DNA of 64,000 bases from CAXTPV01 sp965276715 (GTDB taxonomy: Bacteria > Pseudomonadota > Alphaproteobacteria > Acetobacterales > Acetobacteraceae): positions 372,001-436,000 of the forward strand of contig OZ255622.1 in assembly GCA_965276715.1 (NCBI GenBank). Direction: 5' to 3'. Within the stretch, counting starts at the first letter, position 1, and each line of letters starts with the position of its first letter. The position numbers and the translations under genes were made by a program. A model generated the notes under the pieces. It had not been told where the DNA came from. It saw nothing but the letters and a program-made list of their open reading frames with translations, and ran no database searches. Shown piece after piece: positions 54,220-64,000 of this stretch.

Positions 54220-57006
54220 ATGCCGGACAACGAGGCCATCTCTCTCGCCTCCCGTTATATCGGCCTCGTCGAACAGCTCGTCGCCCGCCAGGAAGACGAC
54301 CCTTTCGCCAACCCGGTCCTTTCGATCGCCCTCCTCGTCTCGCGTCAGCTCGAGGATGGCAGTCTCGACGGCCCGCAACTCGCAGCCCTCGTTCGCCATC
54401 TCCGTGACGCCGCCTTCGAGCGCCGCGCCGCCCGCCTCGCCGACTATGTCGGTCTCACTCCCGGCTTCGATGCCGCCGGGCGCTTCACCGCGATCGCGCA
54501 GCACCTCGTCCGCCCTGATCCGTATGACAGCCCGGTCCCGCTCGCCACCTTCCGCGACGGCGTCGCACGCACCCGCTTCGCCGCCGTCTTCACCGCCCAT
54601 CCCACGTTCGCGATGCCGCGACACCTGTACGAGGCCCTCGCCGGACTCGCCAGCGGCGATGGCCTCGCGCGCTGCGAAATCTCCCATCGTCCCGGTCCGA
54701 TCACGCTCGACGAGGAGTTCATCCAGGCGGTCGCCGCCATCCGTCGCGGCCGCGACGCGCTCGACCTCCTGACCACTTCGTTGCTCGAAGCCGCGCGCTC
54801 GATCTGGCCGGGCGCCTGGCGAACGGTGACGCCGCGGCCGATCATCCTCGCGAGCTGGGTCGGCTACGATACCGACGGCCGCACCGATATCGATTGGTAC
54901 GACACGCTTCGCATGCGCTTGAAAATGAAGCATTTGCAGCTTGAGCGCAGCCGGGACCAGGTCGCCGCTGTCGAAGGTTGCGATGAGCTTACGCGCCGCC
55001 TGGGCGAAGCGGTCGAGGCCCTTCATGGCCAGATCGAGGCCTGCCCGATCGCTGCCGACGCGGACCAGGTGGCAGGCTTCGCCGCTTCGCTGATCGACCA
55101 ACGTCAACGAGCGATCCTGCATCCGGACGATCTCGAACCGCTGTTCGAGGCCGCCTTCCGCGCGCTCGACCCGGCCTTGCACCTGCCTCTCGCGGTCGCG
55201 CGCGCGGGGCTCCGCTCGCACGGTCTCGGTCTCGCCCACAGCCACACGCGCCTGAACGCGACCCAGATCCACAACGTCGCCCGCCAACGTCTCGGCATCA
55301 CCGACAGCCCGGAGGACGTGTCCAGGCGCCGCTCCCTGCTTGCTCGCATCAACGAGGCGCTCGACGTCGTCCAACCGGTGCCGGTCGATTTCGGCTCGCT
55401 TCTCGTCGAACAGGTGTCGGCCGCCCGGCTGATGATGACCGCGGCCCAGATCGTCAAGCACGTCGATGCCGCATCGCCGGTCCGCTTCCTGATCGCCGAG
55501 ACCGAAAGCGGCTATACGCTCCTTGTCGCTCTCTGGCTGGCGCGCCTGTTCGGCGTCGAGGACCATATCGAGATCAGTCCCCTGTTCGAGACCGCCGACG
55601 CGCTCGAACGCGGCATCCGGGTCGTCGACGAAGCCGTCCGCTCGCCGCATTTTCAGGACTATCTCCGGCGCACCGGACGGCTGTGCCTGCAGTTCGGCTA
55701 CTCGGACTCTGGCCGTTACGTGGGCCAGCTCGCGGCGACCTACCAGATCGAGCGCCTGCGCCTCAAGATCGGCGAGCTTCTGCTCAAGCGCGGCCTGACC
55801 GATATCGAGGTCGTCCTGTTCGACACCCATGGCGAAAGCATCGGCAGGGGTGGCCATCCGGGCTCGCTCGCCGACCGCCTCGCCTATCTCTCGCCCGCCC
55901 AGGCGCGCGCGAGCTTCGCCCAGGCCGGCATCCGTCTGCGCGAGGAAAGCGCCTTCCAGGGCGGCGACGGCTACGCGTTGTTCGGCACCGCGTCGTTGGC
56001 CAACGCCACCATCGCCAGCCTCGCCACCCACGTCTTCGAAGCAACGGTCGAGCTCCCCGACCCGATCTACGACGATCCCGACTTCTCGGCCGACTTCTTC
56101 GCGGCCATCGGCAGCTCGATGCAGCTCCTCGTCGAAGACCCCGGCTACGCCGCCTTGCTCGGCGCCTTCGGGCCGGCCCTGATCGACAAGACCGGCTCCC
56201 GCCCGTCGGCACGCATCACCGACGCGACCGGCGCCTCCGCGCGCATCCGTCACCCGCGCGAACTGCGTGCCATTCCCAACAACGCCATCCTCCAGCAGCT
56301 CGGTTGGTGCGCCAACACCCTCCAGGGGCTCGGCGCCGCCGCGGCCCGCCACCCGGAGGCATTCGATCGGCTCCTCGCCAACAGTCCGCGTTTTCGCCGG
56401 GCACTCGATTTCGCCGCCCACGCTCTCGCTCATTCCGACCGGGACGTGCTGCGCGCCACGATCATGCTGCTCGATCCGGCCACCTGGCTCGACCGTGCCG
56501 CGCACGCCGGCGAACCCGGACGGCGCCATGACCTCGTCTCAGTCGCCCACGGTCTCGAACGGCTCGATCTTTGGGCGTCGACCCAGGCGATGTCGCATCG
56601 GATCGAGAACGACTACCTCATGCTCCGCGACGCCTGGCCCGACGCGCCGCACATGCCCTGCCGCGAGATCCTGCTGCACGCGCTCCGCCAGGCGCTGATC
56701 GCCAGGATCTGGCTGCTCGCGGCGCGCATCCCCTATTTCGCGCCACGTCACGGCACGACGCGCGACACGCTCGGCGACCAGATGTTGCGCCTCGATATTC
56801 CCTCGTCCCTGGCCCATCTCGCGCGGATCTTTCCGCTCGCTCCCGACCAGTCAAGCCAGCTCGACTTCCACGAGCCGCGCGCGCCGCAATCCGGCGAGGC
56901 CTACGCGCGCGAGCACGACGAGATCTTCCGGCCCATCGCCGAACTGTTCGCTCTGGTGCGAGAACTCGGGACCGCGATCATGCACGAGGTCGGCGCGTTT
57001 GGTTGA
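54220..57006 (+). CDS. divergent phosphoenolpyruvate carboxylase-like protein
   Basis: 928 aa from ATG 54220 with AGGA 6 nt upstream. The PEPC fold is recognisable from the catalytic His motif VFTAHPT (His about 127), the SDSG motif (QFGYSDSGRYVG) and SIGRGG. However, the canonical GGDRDGNP is WVGYDTDGRTD here, the FHGRGGS(V)GRGG Arg is replaced (FDTHGESIGRGG), and RAIPWxFxW(T)Q reads RAIPNNAILQQLGW. It therefore lacks several PEP/bicarbonate residues known from E. coli and plant PEPC. Similar forms occur in Rhodospirillales (from memory). Whether it carboxylates PEP is uncertain. Overlaps the MBL gene by 8 nt. Confidence 0.78.
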   Translation: MPDNEAISLASRYIGLVEQLVARQEDDPFANPVLSIALLVSRQLEDGSLDGPQLAALVRHLRDAAFERRAARLADYVGLTPGFDAAGRFTAIAQHLVRPDPYDSPVPLATFRDGVARTRFAAVFTAHPTFAMPRHLYEALAGLASGDGLARCEISHRPGPITLDEEFIQAVAAIRRGRDALDLLTTSLLEAARSIWPGAWRTVTPRPIILASWVGYDTDGRTDIDWYDTLRMRLKMKHLQLERSRDQVAAVEGCDELTRRLGEAVEALHGQIEACPIAADADQVAGFAASLIDQRQRAILHPDDLEPLFEAAFRALDPALHLPLAVARAGLRSHGLGLAHSHTRLNATQIHNVARQRLGITDSPEDVSRRRSLLARINEALDVVQPVPVDFGSLLVEQVSAARLMMTAAQIVKHVDAASPVRFLIAETESGYTLLVALWLARLFGVEDHIEISPLFETADALERGIRVVDEAVRSPHFQDYLRRTGRLCLQFGYSDSGRYVGQLAATYQIERLRLKIGELLLKRGLTDIEVVLFDTHGESIGRGGHPGSLADRLAYLSPAQARASFAQAGIRLREESAFQGGDGYALFGTASLANATIASLATHVFEATVELPDPIYDDPDFSADFFAAIGSSMQLLVEDPGYAALLGAFGPALIDKTGSRPSARITDATGASARIRHPRELRAIPNNAILQQLGWCANTLQGLGAAAARHPEAFDRLLANSPRFRRALDFAAHALAHSDRDVLRATIMLLDPATWLDRAAHAGEPGRRHDLVSVAHGLERLDLWASTQAMSHRIENDYLMLRDAWPDAPHMPCREILLHALRQALIARIWLLAARIPYFAPRHGTTRDTLGDQMLRLDIPSSLAHLARIFPLAPDQSSQLDFHEPRAPQSGEAYAREHDEIFRPIAELFALVRELGTAIMHEVGAFG

Positions 57007-57889
57007 GACGCCGGTCGAGCGCGACAGGACGTCGCGATCCGTCAGGGCGCTCGAGCCGCCGCCCAGGATCGGCGCACCGATCCAGGAGCGCCCCGGCGTG
57101 TTCCGGGTGGTGGCCGCCAATCCCGGCCCGATGACCTATCACGGCACCAACACCTGGTTCGCCGAGATCGCCGAACCGGGCGGCCCGCTCGCCCTGATCG
57201 ATCCCGGCCCGGACGACGACGCGCATCTCGCCGCGATCATCGCTGCCGGCGCCGGCCGGATCACCCACCTCCTGGTCAGCCACGCGCACGGCGACCATAT
57301 CGCGCTCGCGCCCAGACTATCCCGCGCGCTCGGCCTGCCGATCCACGCCCATCGCCTGGTGGCTCGCGTCGGCATCGAGGCCGACATTCCGATCGAGAAC
57401 GGCTTCATCCTCGGCCGCCTCGCATCCCTCCACACGCCGGGCCACGCAACCGACCATCTCTGCTTCGCCTATGACCGAGACAGCCTGTTCACCGCCGATC
57501 ATGTGATGGGCTGGTCGACATCGGTCGTCCCGCCACCGCCCGAAGGCAGCGCGGGTAAATACCTGTCGAGCCTCCGCCTGCTGCTCGAGCGCGACGACCA
57601 CGTCTATTTCAGCGGCCACGGCCCTGTGATCGAAAACCCGCGCAAGATGGTTTCCAACCTGATCACCCAGCGGCTGCGTCGGGAACGCGAGGTCGCCGAG
57701 CTTGTGCGCGCGGGGAGCAGGACGATCGATGAATTAATGGCACGGCTCTATCCCGCGCTGAAGCCGGGCCTCGACTTCGCGGCCCGCGCCAATATCGCGG
57801 GTCACTTGGCACGCCTGGAGGAAGAGGCCGCCATCGAACCAGGTGAAGTCGTGTGGCGCCGGGATCAGCCGACGCCGCCCTCGTTCTGA
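56999..57889 (+). CDS. MBL-fold metallo-hydrolase (LACTB2-like)
   Basis: 296 aa; the start is probably the TTG at 56999 inside the PEPC-like 3' end, with an 8-nt overlap, but a later start is possible. Metallo-beta-lactamase fold: NPGPMTYHGTNTW at the entry, LALIDPGPDD, zinc motif VSHAHGDHIAL (about 93-103), HTPGHATDHLCF, the Asp in FTADHVMGWSTSVV and a distal His in YFSGHGPVIENP. The C-terminal winged-helix tail (about 240-290) matches LACTB2-type ribonuclease-like proteins. Substrate unknown. Ends flush against the stop of the next reverse-strand gene. Confidence 0.87.
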   Translation: MVETPVERDRTSRSVRALEPPPRIGAPIQERPGVFRVVAANPGPMTYHGTNTWFAEIAEPGGPLALIDPGPDDDAHLAAIIAAGAGRITHLLVSHAHGDHIALAPRLSRALGLPIHAHRLVARVGIEADIPIENGFILGRLASLHTPGHATDHLCFAYDRDSLFTADHVMGWSTSVVPPPPEGSAGKYLSSLRLLLERDDHVYFSGHGPVIENPRKMVSNLITQRLRREREVAELVRAGSRTIDELMARLYPALKPGLDFAARANIAGHLARLEEEAAIEPGEVVWRRDQPTPPSF

Positions 57890-58351
57890 TTAGTAGAAAC
57901 GGCGTCCGTAGACATACGGGCGATAGAAGAACGGGCGGTAACCGTAAAAGGGCACCAGTGGTCGGTACGCGATCAGCGGCCGATAGACGTAGACGGGCCG
58001 ATAGGGCACCAGCGGCACGATCGGAGCCTGCGCCACGACGACGGGCGCCGAACGGCGCGCCACCCGATGATGCACCACGTGATGCACCGGCCGGCAGGGG
58101 CAGCAGGTGCCGCCGGAACCGCTCGACGGCCCCAGAGGCCCCTCGAGCGGTCCCGCCTGCAGCCCGCTTTGCGCCAACGTCGTGGGCGTCGCCGCCGGCA
58201 CTGCGGACGCGGCATGAACCGTCACGGTGGCCGACGGCACGGCTGGGGTATGCTCGGGGGCGCCCAGCGCCTCCAGCGTTCCGCCGGCCGTGCCGACCGC
58301 CGCCAGCACACCGACCCAAGTCACAGCAAGCAGACGCATCCTGACGCGCAC
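57890..58351 (-). CDS. small exported Tyr/Arg/Pro-rich protein
   Basis: 153 aa from GTG 58351 with AGGAG 8 nt upstream. A signal peptide is likely (MRVRMRLLAVTWVGVLAAVGTAGG), followed by an Ala/Thr/Pro-rich stretch, a CCPCRP cysteine cluster, a His-rich segment (VHHVVHHRVARR) and a tail of repeated YRP units (VYVYRP, LIAYRP, YGYRP, FFYRP). No family recognised. Could be an envelope or cell-surface structural protein, or metal binding through the His/Cys part; both are inference. Confidence 0.6.
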   Translation of the reverse strand: MRVRMRLLAVTWVGVLAAVGTAGGTLEALGAPEHTPAVPSATVTVHAASAVPAATPTTLAQSGLQAGPLEGPLGPSSGSGGTCCPCRPVHHVVHHRVARRSAPVVVAQAPIVPLVPYRPVYVYRPLIAYRPLVPFYGYRPFFYRPYVYGRRFY

Positions 58352-58381
58352 GAGATGATCTCCTGATCCCGGCGCCGCGCC

Positions 58382-60472
<2,091 letters not shown>

Positions 60473-60666
60473 GCTGGTACCTCCAGAATGATGGACAGGT
60501 GGCCCGGCGCGCGGATGGGCGCGCGGGCTCTCCGGGATACCGGCTTCCGTCCCACGTTCGCGCCTCACATGCGCGACCCTGCCCTGATTTGCAAGCGATC
60601 AGGGCTGTCGCACTTCGATACGCCATGAAACGCCCGGGCACGTGTCTGTCCCGGTATCATACGCTC

Positions 60667-61989
60667 ATGAAGGCGCCACCCATCGTCCAGAGTATTCGTT
60701 TCGGGCTCGGTCCACGCTTCGGCGACCGGTTCGGCGCGGACATGACCGGCCGCCTCGCGGCCGACCTCGACGCCACGCCGATCGCGCCTTCAGCGCCGCT
60801 CGCCAACGCATCGGACGGGCTTGTCGCGCTGAAGACCGAGCGCGCGCTTCGCAGGGCACGGCGCCTCGGCGGCGATCCGGCTGCTCCGCCGTCCCAGAAC
60901 GCCGTCCGCGACATCCTGCTCGCGGACCGGGCCGACACCTTCACGCGCGGCCTGTCCGAACCGATCGGCTTCCGCGAGCGCCTGACCATCTTCTGGACCA
61001 ACCATTTCACCGTCAGCGTCCGCCAGGGCCCTTGCCGGCCGCTTGCCGGCGCCTTTCGACGCGAGGCCATCGCGCCTCACGTCACCGGCCGCTTCGGCGA
61101 CATGCTGCTCGCCGTCATGCGCCACCCCGCCATGCTCCACTATCTCGAGAATGTCGGCTCGGTCGGTCCCGACAGCCGCGCCGGCCAGCACTCCCACCGC
61201 GGCCTGAACGAGAACCTTGCCCGCGAATGCCTCGAGCTGCACACGCTCAGCCCTGCATCGGGCTACACCCAGGCCGACGTCACCAGCTTCGCGGCCATTC
61301 TCACCGGCTGGTCGGTCCAGGAACACGACCTGCCTTATGGCTTCATCTTCCGGCCGAACGCGCATCAACCCGGCCCCAAGGCCCTCATCGGCCAGACCTT
61401 CCCCGAAGGCGAACAGGGCGGCGTGGAGGCACTCGCCTTCCTCGCCGCCCATCCCGCAACCCACGCCCATCTCGCCCGGCAGCTCGTCACCCATTTCGGC
61501 GCCGACAATCCAGACCCACGCGAAATCCGCCTGATCGAGGAAACGTTGCGCAACACCGGCGGCGACCTGCACGCGACCTCGCTCGCCCTGCTGCGCCTTG
61601 CCTCGGCCACACGGCCGGGGACGAAATTGCGCAGTCCCAACGACTATCTGCTGGGCGCTTTCCGCGCCCTGTCGCTCCCGCCCGGGCCGCTCCCGAGCGG
61701 GCCCGACCTCGCGGCCTATCTCGGCCAGCCGATGTTCGAGGCGCCGCTTCCCAATGGCTGGCCCGACCGCGGCGCCGACTGGGCCGGCCCGCTGCCGATC
61801 CTGCGCCGCGCCGACGCAGCCGCCATCCTGGCGGCCCACGCGCCATCCGGCCTCGACCCGCTGGCCGTCGCGCACGCGTCCCTCGGCCCGCTGCTGCGCC
61901 CAGCAACGGCTGCGAGCATCAACCACGCCAGCTCCCGCCAGGAGGGCCTCGCCCTCCTGCTGGCGAGCGCCGAATTCCAGAGGCGATGA
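60667..61989 (+). CDS. DUF1800 domain-containing protein
   Basis: 440 aa from ATG 60667 (MKAPPIVQSIRFGLGPRFGD); an ATG at 60625 would add 14 residues; neither has a clear SD. The DUF1800 pattern is visible: RFGLGPRFG near the start, SEPIGFRERLTIFWTNHFTVS, RHPAMLHYLENVGSVGP, the RGLNENLARECLELHTLS motif, GYTQADVTSFAAILTGWSV and a conserved C-terminal half. These proteins pair with DUF1501 genes, as here (1-nt gap). Function unknown; no signal peptide was seen. Confidence 0.85.
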   Translation: MKAPPIVQSIRFGLGPRFGDRFGADMTGRLAADLDATPIAPSAPLANASDGLVALKTERALRRARRLGGDPAAPPSQNAVRDILLADRADTFTRGLSEPIGFRERLTIFWTNHFTVSVRQGPCRPLAGAFRREAIAPHVTGRFGDMLLAVMRHPAMLHYLENVGSVGPDSRAGQHSHRGLNENLARECLELHTLSPASGYTQADVTSFAAILTGWSVQEHDLPYGFIFRPNAHQPGPKALIGQTFPEGEQGGVEALAFLAAHPATHAHLARQLVTHFGADNPDPREIRLIEETLRNTGGDLHATSLALLRLASATRPGTKLRSPNDYLLGAFRALSLPPGPLPSGPDLAAYLGQPMFEAPLPNGWPDRGADWAGPLPILRRADAAAILAAHAPSGLDPLAVAHASLGPLLRPATAASINHASSRQEGLALLLASAEFQRR

Positions 61990-61990
61990 C

Positions 61991-63175
61991 ATGACACCCA
62001 TCATGACCAGGCGCACCGCCCTGCTCGGCCTCGCCGGCGCCGTCTCGCTCGGCCGCAGCGCGCTCGCGCTCGCGCCGGCGCCCACCGACAAGCGCCTGAT
62101 CGTCATCATCCTGCGCGGTGCGATGGACGGGCTCGGTGCCGTTGTTCCCTATGGCGATCCGGCACTCATCGGGCTGCGCGCCGGTCTCCTCCCGCAGCCC
62201 GAGATCGGCCAACCCGGCGGCCTACGGGATCTCGGGGGCTTCTACGGTCTGCATCCGGCGCTCGCGAACCTGCACACCCTCTACCAGGCAGGCGAGATGC
62301 TGCCGGTCCATGCGGTCGCCGGCCACTATCGGAGCCGCAGCCATTTTGAAGCGCAGGACTATCTCGAAAGCGGCGCCGATCAGCGCCTCTCCAGCGGCTG
62401 GCTGAACCGTGCCGTCACCGCACTTCCCGTGGGGCGGCGCGACCAGGGCGCGATCACCATCGGCAACGGCACGCCGCTGATCGCGCGCGGACCGGCCGAC
62501 ATCGGCGCGTGGGCCCCGAGCCAGACGCCGGCTGCCGACGAGGCACTCCTTGCCAAGATCGTGGCGCTCGACAGTCACGACCCGCTGCTGCACGCCGCCC
62601 TCGTCGAAGGCATCGCCGAACGCGACTTCGCGCGACGCACACTGGCGCCGGCATCCCTTCCGGAGCACCGCCGCCCGTTCGTCGTGCTCGCCGAGGCCGC
62701 CGGCCGCCTCCTCGCCGCTCCGGACGGCCCACGCATCGCCGCGCTCGAGATCGGCGGCTGGGACACCCACCAGAACCAGCAGCGGCAGCTCGCTACAGCC
62801 CTCGCGGATCTCGACCGCGGCATCGCGGCACTTCATGCGGCGATCGGCTCCGCGTGGCGCGACACCGCCATCCTCGCCGTGACCGAGTTCGGCCGCACCC
62901 CCCGCATCAACGGCACCAATGGCACCGACCACGGCACCGGGACGGTGGCCTTCCTCGCCGGCGGCTCGATCAGCGGCGGCCGCGTTCTCGCCGACTGGCC
63001 CGGCCTCGGCGCGGGCCGCCTCCTCGACGACCGCGATCTCCAGCCGACCCGCGACCTGCGCAGCGTGATCAAGGGCCTTCTCGCCGGCCAACTCGGCCTG
63101 GGAGCCGCCTCGCTCTCGCGCATCTTTCCGCACAGCAGAGAGGCCGCCCCGCAATCGGGGCTTCTGCGCGTCTGA
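61991..63175 (+). CDS. DUF1501 domain-containing protein, Tat-type exported
   Basis: 394 aa from ATG 61991 (GAGGCG about 5 nt upstream). The N-terminus MTPIMTRRTALLGLAGAVSL has a twin-Arg motif and hydrophobic core, so export by Tat is likely. DUF1501 features: DKRLIVIILRGAMDGLGAVVPYGD, RSRSHFEAQDYLESG, GGWDTHQNQ, AVTEFGRTPRINGTNGTDHGTG and a metal-like His/Asp set in the alkaline phosphatase-like superfamily. Its exact substrate is unknown. Follows the DUF1800 gene as an operon partner. Confidence 0.87.
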   Translation: MTPIMTRRTALLGLAGAVSLGRSALALAPAPTDKRLIVIILRGAMDGLGAVVPYGDPALIGLRAGLLPQPEIGQPGGLRDLGGFYGLHPALANLHTLYQAGEMLPVHAVAGHYRSRSHFEAQDYLESGADQRLSSGWLNRAVTALPVGRRDQGAITIGNGTPLIARGPADIGAWAPSQTPAADEALLAKIVALDSHDPLLHAALVEGIAERDFARRTLAPASLPEHRRPFVVLAEAAGRLLAAPDGPRIAALEIGGWDTHQNQQRQLATALADLDRGIAALHAAIGSAWRDTAILAVTEFGRTPRINGTNGTDHGTGTVAFLAGGSISGGRVLADWPGLGAGRLLDDRDLQPTRDLRSVIKGLLAGQLGLGAASLSRIFPHSREAAPQSGLLRV

Positions 63176-63179
63176 CCGT

Positions 63180-64000
63180 CTACCCTGGCGTGACGACCAG
63201 CTTGCCGGTGGCGCGCCGCTCGAGCATGGCCGCCAACGCGTCGACCGACCGCTCAAGGGGATAGGTCGCAGAAACGAACGGGACCAGACGCCGCTCGGCC
63301 ACCATCGACAGGATCCGGCCCATGGTCGCCGCGCCCTTGGCCGGCTCACGCTGCATCAAGCCGCCCCAGAACACGCCCACCGAGGACGCTCCCTTGAGCA
63401 TCAGCAGATTGAGCGGCGGCGCCGGGATAGCGCCGGCGGCGAAACCGATCACCAGATGCCGCCCACGCCAGTTCAGGCTCCGGATCGCGATCTCCGTGAA
63501 CGCACCGCCAACCGCGTCGAACGCGACATCGATCCCGTCGGATGCCGCCTGCTTGAGCGCCTCGCGCCAGCCGGGTTGCGTGTAATCCACCACCGCGTCG
63601 GCGCCATGGGCGATGCAGAGTGTGCGTTTGGCCTCCGTCGATGCCGCGGCGATCACTCGCGCGCCCAGCATTTTCCCGACCTGAACCGCGGCCAGCCCGA
63701 CGCCGCCCGACGCACCCAGCACCAGCAGCGTCTCGCCGGGCTGCAGGCTGCCGCGATCCTCGAGGCCATGCAGGGCCGTGCCGTACCCGATCCCCGCGGC
63801 GGCGGCGAGCGTCGGGTCCAGCTCCGGCGGGATCGGCAGCACGCCGCGCGCAGTCACCACGGCCTCTTCGGCAAAGCCACCGAATACCCCGGCAGCCGCC
63901 ACCACATCGCCAAGCTTGATGTGCTCGATCCGCTCGCCCAGGCCGATCACCTTGCCGACGATCTCACCGCCAGGAGAAAACGGGAGTGGCGGGCGAACCT
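63180..64000 (-). CDS. NADPH:quinone oxidoreductase/zinc-type alcohol dehydrogenase family, N-terminus outside window
   Basis: Partial: the frame runs without a stop to the window end (from about 270 codons in). Visible part: PFSPGGEIVGKVIGLGERIEHIKLGDVVAA, the AGIGYGTALHGLEDRGSLQPGE segment, the Rossmann motif VLGASGGVGLAAVQVGKMLGA, VVDYTQPGWREAL, and FDAVGGAFTEIAIRSLNWRGRHLVIGFAAG of quinone oxidoreductases, ending RRATGKLVVTPG. No zinc-binding Cys/His set appears in the visible part. Stops 4 nt after the convergent DUF1501 gene. Confidence 0.85.
   Translation of the reverse strand, partial: VRPPLPFSPGGEIVGKVIGLGERIEHIKLGDVVAAAGVFGGFAEEAVVTARGVLPIPPELDPTLAAAAGIGYGTALHGLEDRGSLQPGETLLVLGASGGVGLAAVQVGKMLGARVIAAASTEAKRTLCIAHGADAVVDYTQPGWREALKQAASDGIDVAFDAVGGAFTEIAIRSLNWRGRHLVIGFAAGAIPAPPLNLLMLKGASSVGVFWGGLMQREPAKGAATMGRILSMVAERRLVPFVSATYPLERSVDALAAMLERRATGKLVVTPG

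Noticed and set aside
54184..56529. 781-aa reverse-strand ORF antisense to the PEPC-like gene
   Set aside because: It lies fully opposite a recognisable gene and reads as Arg/Gly/Glu-rich low-information sequence, typical of high-GC shadow frames.

Overview
The window is a GC-rich chromosomal segment of an alphaproteobacterium, most likely Rhodospirillales/Acetobacteraceae. The placement rests on protein style and synteny seen here: tRNA-Leu-tig-clpP-clpX-lon-hupB-tRNA-Val-tRNA-Asp-nuo, nuoN-birA-rnj-DUF1467-proS-lolC-lolD-dnaE, an rrf2-sufBCDSUTA cluster, a short alphaproteobacterial-type ProRS, and a single LolC/E-type permease. I see no rRNA, CRISPR array, insertion sequence, prophage or integrase. 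Most of the window is ordinary core genome.

Layout. 1-1 kb: two small reverse-strand genes of unknown function (a DUF6456-like protein and a small HTH-like protein). 1.3-3.3 kb: tonB-exbB-exbD (+), the inner-membrane energiser of TonB-dependent uptake, somewhat less GC-rich than the rest. 3.4-6.4 kb (-): rpsB-tsf-recO and a small exported Cys-containing protein translationally coupled to recO. 6.5-13.8 kb (-): proS, lolC/E, lolD, a YciB-like membrane protein and dnaE, the last four genes overlapping. 14-30 kb (-): nuoABCDEFGHIJKLN, birA, rnj and a DUF1467 gene, ending in a strong intrinsic terminator. The nuo cluster has no nuoM: nuoL and nuoN overlap directly. The usual coaX between birA and rnj is also missing. 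30-36.7 kb (-): tRNA-Asp, tRNA-Val, hupB, lon, clpX, clpP, tig and tRNA-Leu, a protein-quality-control block.

36.7-44 kb: a bifunctional NAD(P)H-hydrate repair enzyme (-), a CopD-like membrane protein (+), a GH15 glycoside hydrolase (-), a DEAD-box RNA helicase (+) and a Fe-S-containing RNA m5U methyltransferase (+). The TRAM domain of the methyltransferase is encoded upstream of any canonical start codon, so its translation start is a puzzle. 43.9-50.4 kb (-): the SUF Fe-S assembly operon headed by an Rrf2-family regulator. 50.5-58.4 kb: a small membrane protein and a nucleotide-sugar epimerase (+), an LLM flavin oxidoreductase and a DUF445 protein (-), a divergent PEP-carboxylase-like protein overlapping an MBL-fold hydrolase (+), and a small exported Tyr/Arg/Pro-rich protein (-). 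58.4-64 kb: an EF-G away from any str operon (-), a DUF1800-DUF1501 pair (+), and a quinone oxidoreductase truncated by the window end (-).

The genes form three functional groups: respiratory chain plus Fe-S supply (nuo and suf), protein synthesis and turnover (rpsB, tsf, proS, fusA, tig, clpPX, lon), and envelope functions (tonB-exbBD, lolCD). The most useful follow-ups are the clean absence of nuoM, the non-canonical start (or +1 frameshift) of the methyltransferase, and the PEP-carboxylase homologue that lacks several canonical active-site motifs.
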